Under the pieces are notes generated by a model, which was given only the letters and a program-made list of their open reading frames with translations, was not told the DNA's origin and did no database searches. Below are positions 54,313 through 64,000 of a stretch of 64,000 nt of DNA, piece by piece (within the stretch, counting starts at the first letter, position 1; each line of letters starts with the position of its first letter). Source of the stretch: Chloroflexota bacterium (GTDB lineage: Bacteria; Chloroflexota; Anaerolineae; Anaerolineales; Villigracilaceae); the NCBI GenBank assembly GCA_016234535.1, contig JACRBH010000199.1, forward strand, positions 1 through 64,000. The letters run 5' to 3'. A program made the position numbers and the translations under genes.

Positions 54313-54475
54313 CCTCACATACGGAACTTTTTGTCTGATTGGGGTAAGAACATATATGGGCTTTTGCGTTTATCGCGCAAAATTGTGACAAAAGGAACTG
54401 TTTTCTTTTGTCAAGTCATGTGATAATTTGCAAATGTTTGAATTTCCCTGAATCTATTAAATCACTGGAGGCTGT

Positions 54476-56731
54476 ATGGCTAAAATTACACGTGAAGATG
54501 CGCTTGAATATCATCGTCTAAAGGGAAAACCCGGCAAGGTCGCAATCGTGCCGACCAAACCGATGGATACGCAGCGGGACTTAAGTTTGGCGTATTCACC
54601 CGGTGTGGCGGAGCCGGTTCTCGATATCGAGAAGAATCCCGAGGATGCTTATGAATATACCTCCAAGGGGAATTTGGTGGCGGTGGTCTCCAACGGTACG
54701 GCAATTTTGGGACTTGGTGACCGCGGCGCATTGGCAAGCAAGCCAGTGATGGAAGGCAAAGGGGTGTTATTCAAGAAGTTTGCCGATATTGATGTCTTTG
54801 ATATTGAATTGAATTCACACGACCCGGATGAGATAATAAAAGTTGTTGCGGCGATCTCTCCGACCTTTGGCGGGATCAATCTCGAAGACATTAAAGCCCC
54901 CGAATGTTTTTACATCGAAGAAGAACTCAAGAAGATGCTGGACATTCCCGTCTTCCATGATGACCAGCATGGGACGGCCATCATTTCTTCTGCCGCGCTG
55001 GCAAATGCGCTGGAGATCGTGGGGAAGAGACACGATGAGATCAGCATTGTCATTTCAGGCGCGGGTGCTTCGGCAATCTCCTGCGCCGAATTGGCGATTC
55101 GCTGGGGTGTGAAGCGCGAGAATATCATGTTGTGCGACAGCAAGGGCGTTGTGTATAAAGGCCGCAAGGAAGGCATGAATAAATATAAGGAACGCTTCCT
55201 TGTTGAAACCGATGCGCGCACCTTGACCGATGCGCTTCAGGGTGCGGATGTGTTCTATGGCTTATCTGTTGCAAATGTGTTGACGCCTGAAATGGTCAAG
55301 TTAATGGCTGCGGACCCGATCATCTTTGCGATGGCGAATCCCGACCCGGAGATCAAGCCTGAATTAGCGAAAGCCGCACGCAAAGATGTGATCATTGCGA
55401 CGGGCCGTTCTGATTATCCAAATCAGGTGAATAATGTGTTGGGCTTCCCGTTCATCTTCCGCGGTGCCTTGGATGTGCGTGCGAGGAGTATCAATGAAGA
55501 GATGAAGTTTGCGGCCTCCAAGGCGCTGGCCGCGTTGACGAAGGAAGATGTACCGGACTCGGTCATCCGCGCCTATGGCGGCGTGGCGATGAAGTTTGGA
55601 CGTGAATATATTTTGCCGACTCCGCTCGATCCGCGTGTGCTATTGTGGGAAGCGCCTGCTGTCGCTGAGATGGCGATGAAGACCGGCGTGGCACGCAAGA
55701 AAATTGATATCGACGAATATCGCGAACAACTGGCTTATCGTCAGGGCAAGGGCGAGCGGATTCGTTACTTCTTCCAGAATAAGGCGCGTTCTTCCGGCGG
55801 CACTAAACGCATTGCATTCGCGGAGGGCGAGGAACAGAAGATCATCCGCGCTGCGTATCAGATACAGGAGGAAGGCATCGCCACTCCTGTTTTGATCGGG
55901 CGTAAGGATGTGATCGAAGGACAAATTAATAACTTGAGCATTGATTACAAACCTGAGATCGTCGATCCCGATAAATTTAACAAGCTTGATGCGTATGCCG
56001 AATCATTCTATGAATTGCGCCAGCGCAAGGGGCTGATGGCAAGTGATGCGCTCAAGAAAGTGCGCGACCCCAATATCCTTGGCTCGTTGATGGTGAAGAT
56101 GGGTGATGCGGATGCCTTCATTTCCGGCCTGACCTATGATTACCCGGAAGTGATCCGCCCTGCTTTGCAAATCCATCGTACCGCTCCGGGCGTGACGCGC
56201 GCGGCGGGCGTGTACATTATGATCTTCGAGGAAAAGGTTTTCCTGTTTACTGATGCCACCGTGAACATCGATCCCACCGCCGAAGACCTTGCGGATATTG
56301 CCGCCCTCGCAGCGGATTACGCCAAAAAGTTGGAGATTGATCCGCATGTGGCTTTCCTTTCGTTCTCGAACTTCGGCTCCACGCCGCATCCGTTATCGGA
56401 CAAGGTGCGCAAGGCTGTTGATTTGTTGAAAGCCCGACGGCCTGATCTGTGTGTGGATGGCGAAATGCAAGCTGATACCGCTGTTGTCCCTGAGATCGTG
56501 GAGGCGCGTTATCCATTCAGTGCGGTGAAGGATGCGAATGTGCTGGTGTTCCCCTCGCTCGAGTCTGCGAATATTGCGTACAAGCTGTTGGCCCGTCTTG
56601 GAAATGCCAAGGCCATTGGCCCAATCTTGCTTGGCGTGGGTGCGCCTGTACATGTGCTGCAAACCGGTGACGATGTGAATACCATCGTGCAGATCGCTTC
56701 CGTGGCTGTAATGGATGCGATGGGACGATAG
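54476..56731 (+). CDS. maeB: NADP-dependent malic enzyme with phosphotransacetylase-like C-terminal domain
   Basis: ORF 751 aa; [77 protein letters not shown]-terminal PTA-like region. Confidence 0.95.
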   Translation: MAKITREDALEYHRLKGKPGKVAIVPTKPMDTQRDLSLAYSPGVAEPVLDIEKNPEDAYEYTSKGNLVAVVSNGTAILGLGDRGALASKPVMEGKGVLFKKFADIDVFDIELNSHDPDEIIKVVAAISPTFGGINLEDIKAPECFYIEEELKKMLDIPVFHDDQHGTAIISSAALANALEIVGKRHDEISIVISGAGASAISCAELAIRWGVKRENIMLCDSKGVVYKGRKEGMNKYKERFLVETDARTLTDALQGADVFYGLSVANVLTPEMVKLMAADPIIFAMANPDPEIKPELAKAARKDVIIATGRSDYPNQVNNVLGFPFIFRGALDVRARSINEEMKFAASKALAALTKEDVPDSVIRAYGGVAMKFGREYILPTPLDPRVLLWEAPAVAEMAMKTGVARKKIDIDEYREQLAYRQGKGERIRYFFQNKARSSGGTKRIAFAEGEEQKIIRAAYQIQEEGIATPVLIGRKDVIEGQINNLSIDYKPEIVDPDKFNKLDAYAESFYELRQRKGLMASDALKKVRDPNILGSLMVKMGDADAFISGLTYDYPEVIRPALQIHRTAPGVTRAAGVYIMIFEEKVFLFTDATVNIDPTAEDLADIAALAADYAKKLEIDPHVAFLSFSNFGSTPHPLSDKVRKAVDLLKARRPDLCVDGEMQADTAVVPEIVEARYPFSAVKDANVLVFPSLESANIAYKLLARLGNAKAIGPILLGVGAPVHVLQTGDDVNTIVQIASVAVMDAMGR

Positions 56732-56760
56732 TCAGTAACCAGTTGTCTGTAATCGACATG

Positions 56761-56792
56761 GCGGCCTTGAGTTTTGCTCAAGGCCGCTTTTT
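56761..56792 (+). terminator. Rho-independent terminator of maeB
   Basis: gcggccttgag-ttttg-ctcaaggccgc-ttttt. Confidence 0.93.
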
Positions 56793-56890
56793 ATAGAGTG
56801 TATAATTTCGCATCACTACAAGGACTTGAATTTAGAGTTGGTTCTTGCCTCTCTTGTTTCATTGTTTTTTGCCGCTAATTACGCGGAGCG

Positions 56891-56980
56891 CGGATTTCAG
56901 TCCGCTTTGCCTCTGTAAAATTGCAGACTAAAGTCTGCATTCCGCTCAACCTGTGCTTTACTGAAATTCGCGGCTAAAGT
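56891..56980. repeat. 'gcagactaaagtctgcattcc...ctttactgaaattcgc' dispersed repeat (copy 2)
   Basis: Resembles 54264-54312; contains ggatttcagtcc and gcagactaaagtctgc palindromes. Confidence 0.65.
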
Positions 56981-57010
56981 TTTTAACACTAAACTTAAGT
57001 AAGTCACCTT

Positions 57011-57115
57011 AAACAGTCCGCCTGTAGCGCGACACATTGTCCCCGTATGGAGGTTTATGTCGCCCATTTTGCGAGACTGCGAAGCGTCTCGCGTTACCGC
57101 GTAAGGTGAGTAAGT
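57011..57115. repeat. Dispersed element (copy 2)
   Basis: aaacagtccgcctgtagcgcgaca...tttatgtcgcccattttgcgagactgcgaagcgtctcgcgttaccgcgtaaggtgagta; copy 1 at 13101-13178. Confidence 0.8.
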
Positions 57116-57132
57116 AAGGAACCTGAACCTAG

Positions 57133-58377
57133 ATGAAAAACCTTGAATCCATTGCCCGAAAAATAACAGCCATCCTCTTCGCCCAGCAATCCCTGGCTTC
57201 CGCAGGGTTTATTGCCGCCTCCACTCTTAATTCCATTGTGGGCAGGGAGCTAAGTCAACATGCGAATTGGGCCGGCGTGCCGTCGGCGGTGTACCTTTTA
57301 GCGGGCGCATTCGCCGCATTTATGTGGGGATATATTTTCGATGCAATTGGCCGTCGCGGCGGGTTGACCGCAGGTTTATGCATCGGCGTCATTGGCTCGG
57401 GGGTCGCATTCCATGCCATTGCGATTCATTCCCTTACAGTCTTTCTTGGCGGAATGGTCTTGATGGGCATTGCCAATGCGGCTGTGCAGCTTGGCCGTTT
57501 TGCGGCGGCGGAAGTGAATCGACCTGAACATCGCGGACGCGCGATCTCAAATGTGGTTATCGGCGGCACAGTTGGCTCGGTGGTTGGGCCGTTCGTGGCC
57601 GGGCCTGCGGGCGCGCTGGTTGGATCATGGGGCATCAATGAACTTGCCGGCGCGTATCTTGTGGCTCTGGCGCTGTTTGCGGTTGCGGCAGTCGTCGTGT
57701 TTTTTGGATTGCGCCCCGACCCGCGCGAGGTCGGCAAAGAGGTGGCGGCAAAATTCCCAGAAACAGTATCAGGCTCGGACGCGGTGCGAAGCGTGTTCGA
57801 GATTCTGCGCCAGCCTGCCGCGCAGGTCGCAGTCGTCAGCATGGTATTGGGTCAAATGGTGATGGTGCTGGTCATGGTTATTACATCGCTGCACATGCGC
57901 GACCATAATCACATGCTTGGCGACATCTCAATTGTGATCTCCGCCCACACAGTCGGCATGTACGCCTTCTCGATTATTTCAGGCCGCCTTGCAGATCGTT
58001 GGGGACGCGGGCAGGTTATCATTATTGGTTCTGCCACCCTTGTGCTGGCTTGTTTCGCCGCCACAATCTCACCTGATGTTTTGCCCCTGGGTGTCGCTTT
58101 ATTTTTACTCGGTCTTGGATGGAATTTTTGTTTTGTCGGCGGCTCCACTTTGCTTGCCGATCAACTTTCGCCGCTGGAGCGTTCGCGCACGCAAGGCTTT
58201 AGCGACCTGCTGGTGGGGCTTGCTTCCGCGCTAGGCAGTTTGGAGAGCGGATTCATTTTCGCCGCGCTGGGATATAACAAGATGGCGTACATCAGCGCGG
58301 GATTTGCCTTCATCCCCCTGCTTTTCGCTTCGTATTGGACCTTGAAGCTGGTGCGAAAAACCCGGGCATTCTCTTAA
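57133..58377 (+). CDS. MFS transporter
   Basis: ORF 414 aa; 12 hydrophobic segments; GYIFDAIGRRGGL and GRLADRWGRGQVIIIGS motifs. Confidence 0.92.
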   Translation: MKNLESIARKITAILFAQQSLASAGFIAASTLNSIVGRELSQHANWAGVPSAVYLLAGAFAAFMWGYIFDAIGRRGGLTAGLCIGVIGSGVAFHAIAIHSLTVFLGGMVLMGIANAAVQLGRFAAAEVNRPEHRGRAISNVVIGGTVGSVVGPFVAGPAGALVGSWGINELAGAYLVALALFAVAAVVVFFGLRPDPREVGKEVAAKFPETVSGSDAVRSVFEILRQPAAQVAVVSMVLGQMVMVLVMVITSLHMRDHNHMLGDISIVISAHTVGMYAFSIISGRLADRWGRGQVIIIGSATLVLACFAATISPDVLPLGVALFLLGLGWNFCFVGGSTLLADQLSPLERSRTQGFSDLLVGLASALGSLESGFIFAALGYNKMAYISAGFAFIPLLFASYWTLKLVRKTRAFS

Positions 58378-58383
58378 GAAAAG

Positions 58384-58408
58384 AGCGGGACCAAATCCGT
58401 CCCGCTCC
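58384..58408. terminator. Hairpin terminator
   Basis: gagcgggac-caaatcc-gtcccgctc between convergent genes. Confidence 0.8.
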
Positions 58409-58421
58409 AAGCTTTATCCTT

Positions 58422-59090
58422 TTATCCTGCCTTTGTCGCTGACGGCTTTTTAGGCGCTGGCCTGCTTTTGTTCATCAAGCCTGCCGCGCTTTTACCAACG
58501 AGGGAAAAACCAAATTCCAAACTCTTGGCGGCGGTCGCTTCATCCAGACCGGTCTTCTTCGAGAGTTCATTCACCATCCCGCTGGAACGCAGCATGTTTG
58601 AATCGATTTTCCCTGAGCCTACCTGTTGTAACAAGTTTTCCAGATCGAAGGAGTTTGAATCGCGCCCTGAAGTTGGGTGATGCGCCAGTAATTTATGCGC
58701 CACAAAGGAAACCACGATCATGGCGATCTCGGGAGAAATGTTCGCCTTTTTTGCGAGTGGCGCCACGAACGGTTGTAGCATCATCATGACCGGGTCATTC
58801 TGGCCTGTGCCCTGCCCGCCCATGACAGATTCCAACATGCCCATCATGCCGCTCAATCCACTGGCTTGTTGCGGGCTTGCTCCCTGTGACTGTTGTGTTG
58901 TGCCCATAAACCCGCCGACCAGCCCCGCCACATCTCCCAGGTCTATTCCATCAGACAGGTTCACCCCGCCCTGTGATTTTCCGCCGCCGAGCAGGCCGCC
59001 GACCAAATCGGCCATTGGGTCTGCGCTTTGGGATGAACTTCCCTGTTGGCGGGAATTGACAAGTGTTTTAAGTATATCTTCCATGGACAT
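58422..59090 (-). CDS. Hypothetical protein (Gly/Gln-rich)
   Basis: MSMEDILKTLVNSRQQGSSSQSADPMADLVGGLLGGGKSQGG...; start trimmed from 59147. Confidence 0.75.
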   Translation of the reverse strand: MSMEDILKTLVNSRQQGSSSQSADPMADLVGGLLGGGKSQGGVNLSDGIDLGDVAGLVGGFMGTTQQSQGASPQQASGLSGMMGMLESVMGGQGTGQNDPVMMMLQPFVAPLAKKANISPEIAMIVVSFVAHKLLAHHPTSGRDSNSFDLENLLQQVGSGKIDSNMLRSSGMVNELSKKTGLDEATAAKSLEFGFSLVGKSAAGLMNKSRPAPKKPSATKAG

Positions 59091-59121
59091 GAGAATTTCT
59101 CCTTTTTCAAAAAATGAAGGC

Positions 59122-59158
59122 AAAAAAAAGCGCGGCGCAACTGGCACCGCGCTTTTTC
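59122..59158 (-). terminator. Hairpin terminator of fmdB-like gene
   Basis: aaaaaaaagcgcggcgcaactggcaccgcgctttttc. Confidence 0.65.
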
Positions 59159-59168
59159 AAAATTTAGT

Positions 59169-59456
59169 TTATTCCGAACTCTCGCTCTTGGCGGGCTTGC
59201 TCTCTGTGGGAGCAGGTTCCTTGGGCGCGCTTTCTTTCTTATCGGCTTTCTTTGTGCTTGATGAATCACCCGAAGGCGACTTGTGATCTGTTGCGTAAAA
59301 GCCTGAACCTTTAAATATGATCTTGGTCGGCGTGATGACCTTCTTGAGCGCCTTCTTACGGCATTCGGGACAGGTCTTTAACGGTGTGTCTGTGAATGAT
59401 TGGTGGCGTTCGAATTGGATACCACAAGCTTCACAACGATAAGTATAGACTGGCAT
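59169..59456 (-). CDS. FmdB-family zinc ribbon protein
   Basis: MPVYTYRCEACGIQFERHQSFTDTPLKTCPECRKKALKKVITPTKIIFKGSGFYATD. Confidence 0.95.
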   Translation of the reverse strand: MPVYTYRCEACGIQFERHQSFTDTPLKTCPECRKKALKKVITPTKIIFKGSGFYATDHKSPSGDSSSTKKADKKESAPKEPAPTESKPAKSESSE

Positions 59457-59589
59457 TTATTTTCTCCTTGCTTTCTTTCCATTACAACGCTGGAGATTAT
59501 AGCGTGGTTGACAAGGCGGGACAAGCCTGTGACACGTCATGTTATAATTTTCTAATATTAGTAGAAAAAAGGTGACTGTCACCTGAATT

Positions 59590-59844
59590 ATGGAGAATCC
59601 CATGCTAAAGATCGAGATTGTCTATTGCGCGGTTTGACATTACACCAATCGAGCCGTGAGCTTGATGGATGAATTGCTCAAAGGATACGAGCACGTCATT
59701 GAATCGGTGGCGTTAATTCCCTCGGACGGAGGCAGGTTCGAGGTAGGGGTGAACGGGGAACTGGTCTTTTCCAAGTTGCGGTTGAAGCGTCACGCAGAAG
59801 CGGGCGAGATCGTCGATATTATTCATAAATTGGTTGAAGGATAG
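59590..59844 (+). CDS. SelW/Rdx-family selenoprotein with in-frame UGA (Sec) at 59635-59637
   Basis: MENPMLKIEIVYCAV-U-HYTNRAVSLMDELLKGYEHVIESVALIPSDGGRFEVGVNGELVFSKLRLKRHAEAGEIVDIIHKLVEG*; CxxU in the position of SelW CxxC/CxxU, same frame before and after the TGA. Confidence 0.88.
59648..59666 (+). promoter_or_regulatory. Candidate bacterial SECIS hairpin
   Basis: atcgagc-cgtga-gcttgat: 7-bp stem (one G-U) with G in the 5-nt apical loop, about 19-21 nt after the UGA. Confidence 0.65.
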
Positions 59845-59851
59845 ATAGAGA

Positions 59852-60838
59852 ATGGCAAAAAAAGGCAGAGTGTTTTCGGGCGCGCGCCCGACGGGTCGTC
59901 AGCATCTCGGTAATTATTTGGGTGCGATCAAGAATTATGTTGGTATGCAGAATGATTATGAATGTATTTACTGCATTGTGGATGTCCATGCGCTGACCAC
60001 GGTTGAGACCACGCAGGAACTGAAACAGAATACGCTGGAGATGGCGCTGGATTGGCTCGCGGCCGGTATTCGCCCCGAGGATTCCATTGTCTTCGTCCAG
60101 TCGCATGTGCCGCAGGTGATGGAATTGCACACCTATCTCTCGATGGTGACGCAGTTCGGCAAGCTGACCGATCTGCCGACTTTCAAAGAGAAGGTGCGCC
60201 AACAGCCTGAAAACATTAATTATGGGCTGGTCGGGTATCCCGTTTTGATGACCGCGGACATCGTGCTTTACAAGACCGATATTGTCCCGGTCGGCATTGA
60301 CCAGGCTCCGCATATCGAGTTTGCGCGCGAGATTGTGCGTTCCTTTAATTATCGTTATCATACGAAGGTGCTGGTCGAGCCGCAAGTGAAGCATACCGAA
60401 GTGCTGAAAGTACTCGGCATTGACGGCAAGGATAAGATGGGCAAGAGTTTGAACAATCATATCGAACTCGCCACCACGCCCGAAGAGACTGTCAAACGGG
60501 TCAAGGAAATGGTCACCGACCCTGCGCGCCTGCGCCGCACTGACCCGGGCAACCCGGACATTTGCAACGTGTTCACCATGCATAAACTTTTTTCCCCGCA
60601 GGATGAAGTGGATATGATCAATGTCGAATGCCGCAAGGCGGGCATCGGCTGTGTGGATTGCAAACTTCGCTTTGCCAATAATTTGAACAAACACCTTGAG
60701 CCTTTCCGCGCCAAACGCGCTGAACTCGCTTCCGATCCAAATAAGATTCAAGACATATTGCACGATGGCGCAAACCGCGCCCGCGCCATCGCCGAGCAGA
60801 CCATGATCGAAGTGCGCGAGGCGATGCAGTTGCCATAA
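59852..60838 (+). CDS. trpS: Tryptophanyl-tRNA synthetase
   Basis: ORF 328 aa; [23 protein letters not shown] (HIGH-like), DKMGKSLNN (KMSKS-like). Confidence 0.97.
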   Translation: MAKKGRVFSGARPTGRQHLGNYLGAIKNYVGMQNDYECIYCIVDVHALTTVETTQELKQNTLEMALDWLAAGIRPEDSIVFVQSHVPQVMELHTYLSMVTQFGKLTDLPTFKEKVRQQPENINYGLVGYPVLMTADIVLYKTDIVPVGIDQAPHIEFAREIVRSFNYRYHTKVLVEPQVKHTEVLKVLGIDGKDKMGKSLNNHIELATTPEETVKRVKEMVTDPARLRRTDPGNPDICNVFTMHKLFSPQDEVDMINVECRKAGIGCVDCKLRFANNLNKHLEPFRAKRAELASDPNKIQDILHDGANRARAIAEQTMIEVREAMQLP

Positions 60839-60845
60839 TCTTGTA

Positions 60846-60872
60846 GTAGGGGCGGGATTACCCCGCCCCTAC
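60846..60872. repeat. Palindrome gtaggggcggg...cccgcccctac
   Basis: Same palindrome style as 12267-12293; lies between trpS and dtd. Confidence 0.8.
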
Positions 60873-60884
60873 GTTGAAAATTAT

Positions 60885-61322
60885 ATGCGCCTATTGATCC
60901 AACGAGTTTCCCGCGCAAGCGTCACAGTAGAAGAAAAGACCATTTCCAAAATCGGAAATGGTCTGCTGATTTTATTGGGTATCGGACACGATGACGGCGA
61001 GGAGCAAGCCGCCTTCCTCGCTGAAAAGACTGCAAACCTGCGCATTTTTGAAGATGAACATGGCAAGACCAACCTCTCAGTGTTGGATGTGAAAGGCGAG
61101 GCCATCGTTGTTTCGCAATTCACGCTTTATGCCGATACCCGCAAAGGCCGCCGCCCTTCCTTCATTGATGCGGCATTGCCCGAAGTCGCGTCTCCTTTGG
61201 TGAATCGCTTTGTTGAATTATTACGAAGTCATGGTGTGCCGACTCAAACAGGTCAATTCGGGTCCCACATGGAAGTGGAAATTCATAATGACGGCCCCGT
61301 AACCATCTGGTTGGAAAAGTAA
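60885..61322 (+). CDS. dtd: D-aminoacyl-tRNA deacylase
   Basis: ORF 145 aa; [78 protein letters not shown]. Confidence 0.97.
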   Translation: MRLLIQRVSRASVTVEEKTISKIGNGLLILLGIGHDDGEEQAAFLAEKTANLRIFEDEHGKTNLSVLDVKGEAIVVSQFTLYADTRKGRRPSFIDAALPEVASPLVNRFVELLRSHGVPTQTGQFGSHMEVEIHNDGPVTIWLEK

Positions 61323-61327
61323 ATCCA

Positions 61328-61819
61328 ATGCCCCCTCATCCCAACTTATTCCAACGCGGCCTGCTTTACTTTTTCATGCAAAAACCGGTTACTGCCATCA
61401 TCACACCCATCCTGCATAGGGTTGATGGTTTTTTCTGGAAAATAAGCGGGGGACGTTTATTCTTCTCCAGTTGGCTCGTTGGAATCCCGGCGTTTCAGAT
61501 CACTTCGATAGGCGCAAAAAGCAAACAACCGCGTACCCTTGTTTTGTATGGATTTGGCGAGGGTGAGCAAATCGCGCTCATCGCTTCCAACTTTGGGCGG
61601 GCTCATAACCCTTCATGGTATTACAACCTCAAAGCCAACCCGAAATGTCAGGTTGAATGGAAAGGAGCTTCGCGCGAATATATTGCTCGTGAAGCTTCAG
61701 GTGAAGAATACGAAAGATTTTGGAAGCTGGCTGTCTCTTATTACAAAGGATATGACCTATATAAAGTTCGCGCCCGGCACAGGCATATTCCCGTCATGAT
61801 TTTGGAGCCAGTGAAATAA
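61328..61819 (+). CDS. Deazaflavin-dependent nitroreductase (Ddn-like) family protein
   Basis: ORF 163 aa; GAKSKQPRTLVLYGFGEGEQIALIASNFGRAHNPSWYYNLKANPKCQVEW. Confidence 0.88.
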   Translation: MPPHPNLFQRGLLYFFMQKPVTAIITPILHRVDGFFWKISGGRLFFSSWLVGIPAFQITSIGAKSKQPRTLVLYGFGEGEQIALIASNFGRAHNPSWYYNLKANPKCQVEWKGASREYIAREASGEEYERFWKLAVSYYKGYDLYKVRARHRHIPVMILEPVK

Positions 61820-61992
61820 TTGTCAAGATGAGAATTTCATGATAAAGTTGCGCTCGTAGGATGCAAGTAGCTTTTCGTTGTGGAAGTATGAAGACGACGG
61901 CTCAAAGCTAACCCTTTGAGTTGCTTTATTTAACCGCCCGATGAAAGACATACTGCGTCACCTTATTTTTTCTTTTGCTTAGGAGGCAAAAA

Positions 61993-62202
61993 ATGTCTGA
62001 TCGTGTAATCGGTACGGTTAAGTGGTTCAATGGCACAAAGGGTTTCGGTTTCATCGAGCGCGAAGGCGGCCCCGATGTTTTCGTCCACTTCTCTGCCATC
62101 AAGGGTGAAGGCTTCAAGAACCTGCAGGAAGGCCAAAAGGTGGAGTTCACCATCGAAAAAGGCCCCAAGGGTTTGCAGGCTGCTGAAGTCGTCGTTCTGT
62201 AA
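61993..62202 (+). CDS. Cold-shock domain protein (CspA-like)
   Basis: [72 protein letters not shown] aggaggc. Confidence 0.97.
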   Translation: MSDRVIGTVKWFNGTKGFGFIEREGGPDVFVHFSAIKGEGFKNLQEGQKVEFTIEKGPKGLQAAEVVVL

Positions 62203-62220
62203 TTCTTAACCAACCAAAAA

Positions 62221-62250
62221 GAGTCCCGCTTTTCAGCGGGACTCTTTTTT
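62221..62250 (+). terminator. Rho-independent terminator of csp
   Basis: gagtcccgct-tttc-agcgggactc-tttttt. Confidence 0.95.
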
Positions 62251-62274
62251 ATTTGACTAACATCATAATGCCGC

Positions 62275-63051
62275 TCAGGGAATCACATTGGAGCGCGATG
62301 TGCTCTCGGCACTCGCATCTTTCGGGACCCATAGCTGGGCATCTGTTTCGACAGCCATTGCCCCCGCCAGGAGCATATCCGCCGCGTCTTTCTCCGTCCA
62401 CACACCGCCGGCGCCGATGACGGGGATCTCAAGGATCGCCGCCGAGCGGACAATATCCAATGAGCGCGGAAAAAGAGATCGGCCATACAGCCTGCCAGTG
62501 ACCATTTCATTATTGTTCATCAACGCGCCGCGCGGACTTGAAATGCTGATCGCCGCCGCGCCTCCCTGAATCAATCTCGACCCCAACGATAATACCTGTT
62601 CAGTGGGGAGTGAAAATATCAACGGCAATTCACCAGCGCACATTTCCAAATTCAATAGAATAATATCGTCAGTTAATAATGGGGCGAAGCCAAGCTCAAC
62701 GGCCATCACGTTCTCGATGTTTTCAAGGCTTCTCACCATTTGCTGGGCCTCTTCAGGGCGGTCAGCCATCAGGTTGACGATGATGGGCAAGTCAGCGCGG
62801 TTCCAGCGTGCGGCATGTTTTTTGAGCACAGAGGATAGCCCGGGATTCGGCAGGCCTGTATGCAGCAGGAATCCGCCGGGGAATTGGATCAAAGCCGGTT
62901 GGGCAGTCGGCAGGCGCGGGCGGAGAGAGATCGGATTCGTAATGAAGGCGCCAAATGAATCCAAAGGAATCCCACTGCGCGGGTCCGGCGCGAATCCCAA
63001 TGATCCCGCCGCATTCATGATTGGTTTGCTAAAATAGAGGTCGCGTTTCAT
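62275..63051 (-). CDS. Dihydroorotate dehydrogenase-like TIM-barrel protein
   Basis: ORF 258 aa; FSKPIMNAAGSLGFAPD, FITNPISLRPR, LPNPGLSSVLKKHA, IPVIGAGGVWTEKDAADMLLAGAMAVE. Confidence 0.8.
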   Translation of the reverse strand: MKRDLYFSKPIMNAAGSLGFAPDPRSGIPLDSFGAFITNPISLRPRLPTAQPALIQFPGGFLLHTGLPNPGLSSVLKKHAARWNRADLPIIVNLMADRPEEAQQMVRSLENIENVMAVELGFAPLLTDDIILLNLEMCAGELPLIFSLPTEQVLSLGSRLIQGGAAAISISSPRGALMNNNEMVTGRLYGRSLFPRSLDIVRSAAILEIPVIGAGGVWTEKDAADMLLAGAMAVETDAQLWVPKDASAESTSRSNVIP

Positions 63052-63068
63052 ATGTTTGCTTTTCCGTC

Positions 63069-63167
63069 ATTGCAAGGAGGATGCTCTTTCCGACGAAGCA
63101 ATCTCATCGCCGTATTGGAGATTGCTTCGCCGCGAAGAACAAGAGCGCGGCTCGCAATGACGAAAAT
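63069..63167. repeat. 'gtcattgcaagg...gaagcaatctc...gagattgcttcg...ctcgcaatgac' palindromic repeat
   Basis: cgtcattgcaaggagg...cgacgaagcaatctc...ggagattgcttcgccg...ggctcgcaatgacg. Confidence 0.85.
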
Positions 63168-63181
63168 TTTTTAGGAGACTC

Positions 63182-64000
63182 ATGCAACCTTTACAAGGAA
63201 TTCATGTACTGGATTTAAGCCGCGTGCTGGCTGGCCCTTATTGTACGATGGTTCTCGGTGACCTGGGAGCGGATGTGATCAAAGTGGAGCCGCCCGAAGG
63301 TGATGAGACTCGCGGCTGGGGGCCGCCGTTCGCGGGAGGGGAGAGCGCGTATTATTTGTGCGTCAACCGCAACAAGCGCGGAATTGTGATCAACTTGAAA
63401 ACCGATGATGGTAAAAAAGTTTTGCGAGACCTTGCTCTGCAAAGTGATGTGCTGGTTGAAAATTTTCGTCCGGGTACGCTGAAAAATTTTGGCCTGGATT
63501 TTGAAACCCTGCATGAATTGAAACCGAAGTTGATCTATTGCTCGATCACCGGCTTTGGGCAGACGGGTTCGATGAGGGATAAGCCCGGCTATGATTTTAT
63601 GATTCAAGCTCTGGGCGGGTTGATGAGCATCACTGGTGAACCCGAAGGCGAGCCGATGAAAACAGGCGTGGCAGTCGTGGACTTGTTCGCGGGGCAGAAC
63701 GCGATCATTTCCATCCTCGCCGCGTTGCAAGCGCGCACGCTGACCGGGCGCGGACAGCATCTTGATATTTCATTATTTGATTCACAGTTGGGCTGGCTGG
63801 CGAACGTCGCGAGTAATTATTTGATCTCCGGTAAATTCCCAAAGCGGCATGGCAATGCGCACGCGAACATCGTGCCGTATCAAAGTTTTCAAGCCAGTGA
63901 CGGATGGTTTGCGATTGCGGTGGGGAATGATAAACAGTTTGCCGCCTTGTGCAAAGTAATTGGTAAATTGGAATTGCTAAATGACCCAAGGTTTGCGAAA
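63182..64000 (+). CDS. CaiB/BaiF CoA-transferase family protein (runs off window end)
   Basis: MQPLQGIHVLDLSRVLAGPYCTMVLGDLGADVIKVEPPEGDETRGWGPPF...ENFRPGTLKNFGLDFETL...YCSITGFGQTG; open through 64000. Confidence 0.95.
   Translation, partial: MQPLQGIHVLDLSRVLAGPYCTMVLGDLGADVIKVEPPEGDETRGWGPPFAGGESAYYLCVNRNKRGIVINLKTDDGKKVLRDLALQSDVLVENFRPGTLKNFGLDFETLHELKPKLIYCSITGFGQTGSMRDKPGYDFMIQALGGLMSITGEPEGEPMKTGVAVVDLFAGQNAIISILAALQARTLTGRGQHLDISLFDSQLGWLANVASNYLISGKFPKRHGNAHANIVPYQSFQASDGWFAIAVGNDKQFAALCKVIGKLELLNDPRFAK

Noticed and set aside
59819-60763. 314-aa minus-strand ORF
   Set aside because: Fully antisense to trpS, which has clear family motifs; His/Arg-rich composition typical of a shadow ORF.
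61820-61992. Riboswitch upstream of csp
   Set aside because: Long 5' region fits a cold-shock mRNA leader, but no specific structured motif could be identified by eye.
1-64000. tRNA/rRNA genes
   Set aside because: No recognisable tRNA cloverleaf or rRNA sequence was noticed by eye; a tRNAscan/Infernal run would be needed for certainty.

Overview
This 64 kb window looks like chromosome from a Chloroflexota (Anaerolineae-like) bacterium. That assignment is inferred from gene content and protein style and was not tested. It is mostly metabolic and signalling genes, with many small palindromic repeats. From left to right it contains: (i) a transposase C-terminal fragment; (ii) SMP-30 and NUDIX genes and a probable trans-4-hydroxyproline catabolic cluster; (iii) a TIR + FGE/CLec-fold fusion; (iv) a GT39 membrane protein with a duplicated Cys-rich loop module, divergent from a NarL-type two-component system; (v) rsmG, a DUF4349 gene, a phosphoesterase and coaBC; (vi) a near-complete shikimate/aromatic operon (aroH, two aroF, tyrA, aroA, aroE, aroC, aroKB fusion, aroQ) preceded by an unannotated aromatic-rich leader peptide and an intrinsic terminator; (vii) a seven-gene array of GAF/HAMP/PAS receptors, kinases and response regulators that includes a threonine-synthase-like PLP enzyme fused to an intact receiver domain; (viii) a frameshifted REP-associated (Y1) transposase flanked by REP palindromes; (ix) rny and recX; (x) a surface-glycan remnant ending in a truncated SDR; (xi) maeB, an MFS transporter and fmdB; (xii) a SelW/Rdx-type selenoprotein with an in-frame UGA and a plausible bacterial SECIS hairpin; (xiii) trpS, dtd, a Ddn-like gene, csp, a DHOD-like gene and a CoA-transferase. 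The strongest second-look items are the selenoprotein, the aromatic leader attenuator, the PLP-REC fusion in its sensory array, and intergenic repeat sequences found in frame inside conserved enzymes (proline racemase family, AroA, AroE, AroC, AroKB). No rRNA, tRNA or CRISPR array was recognised by eye.
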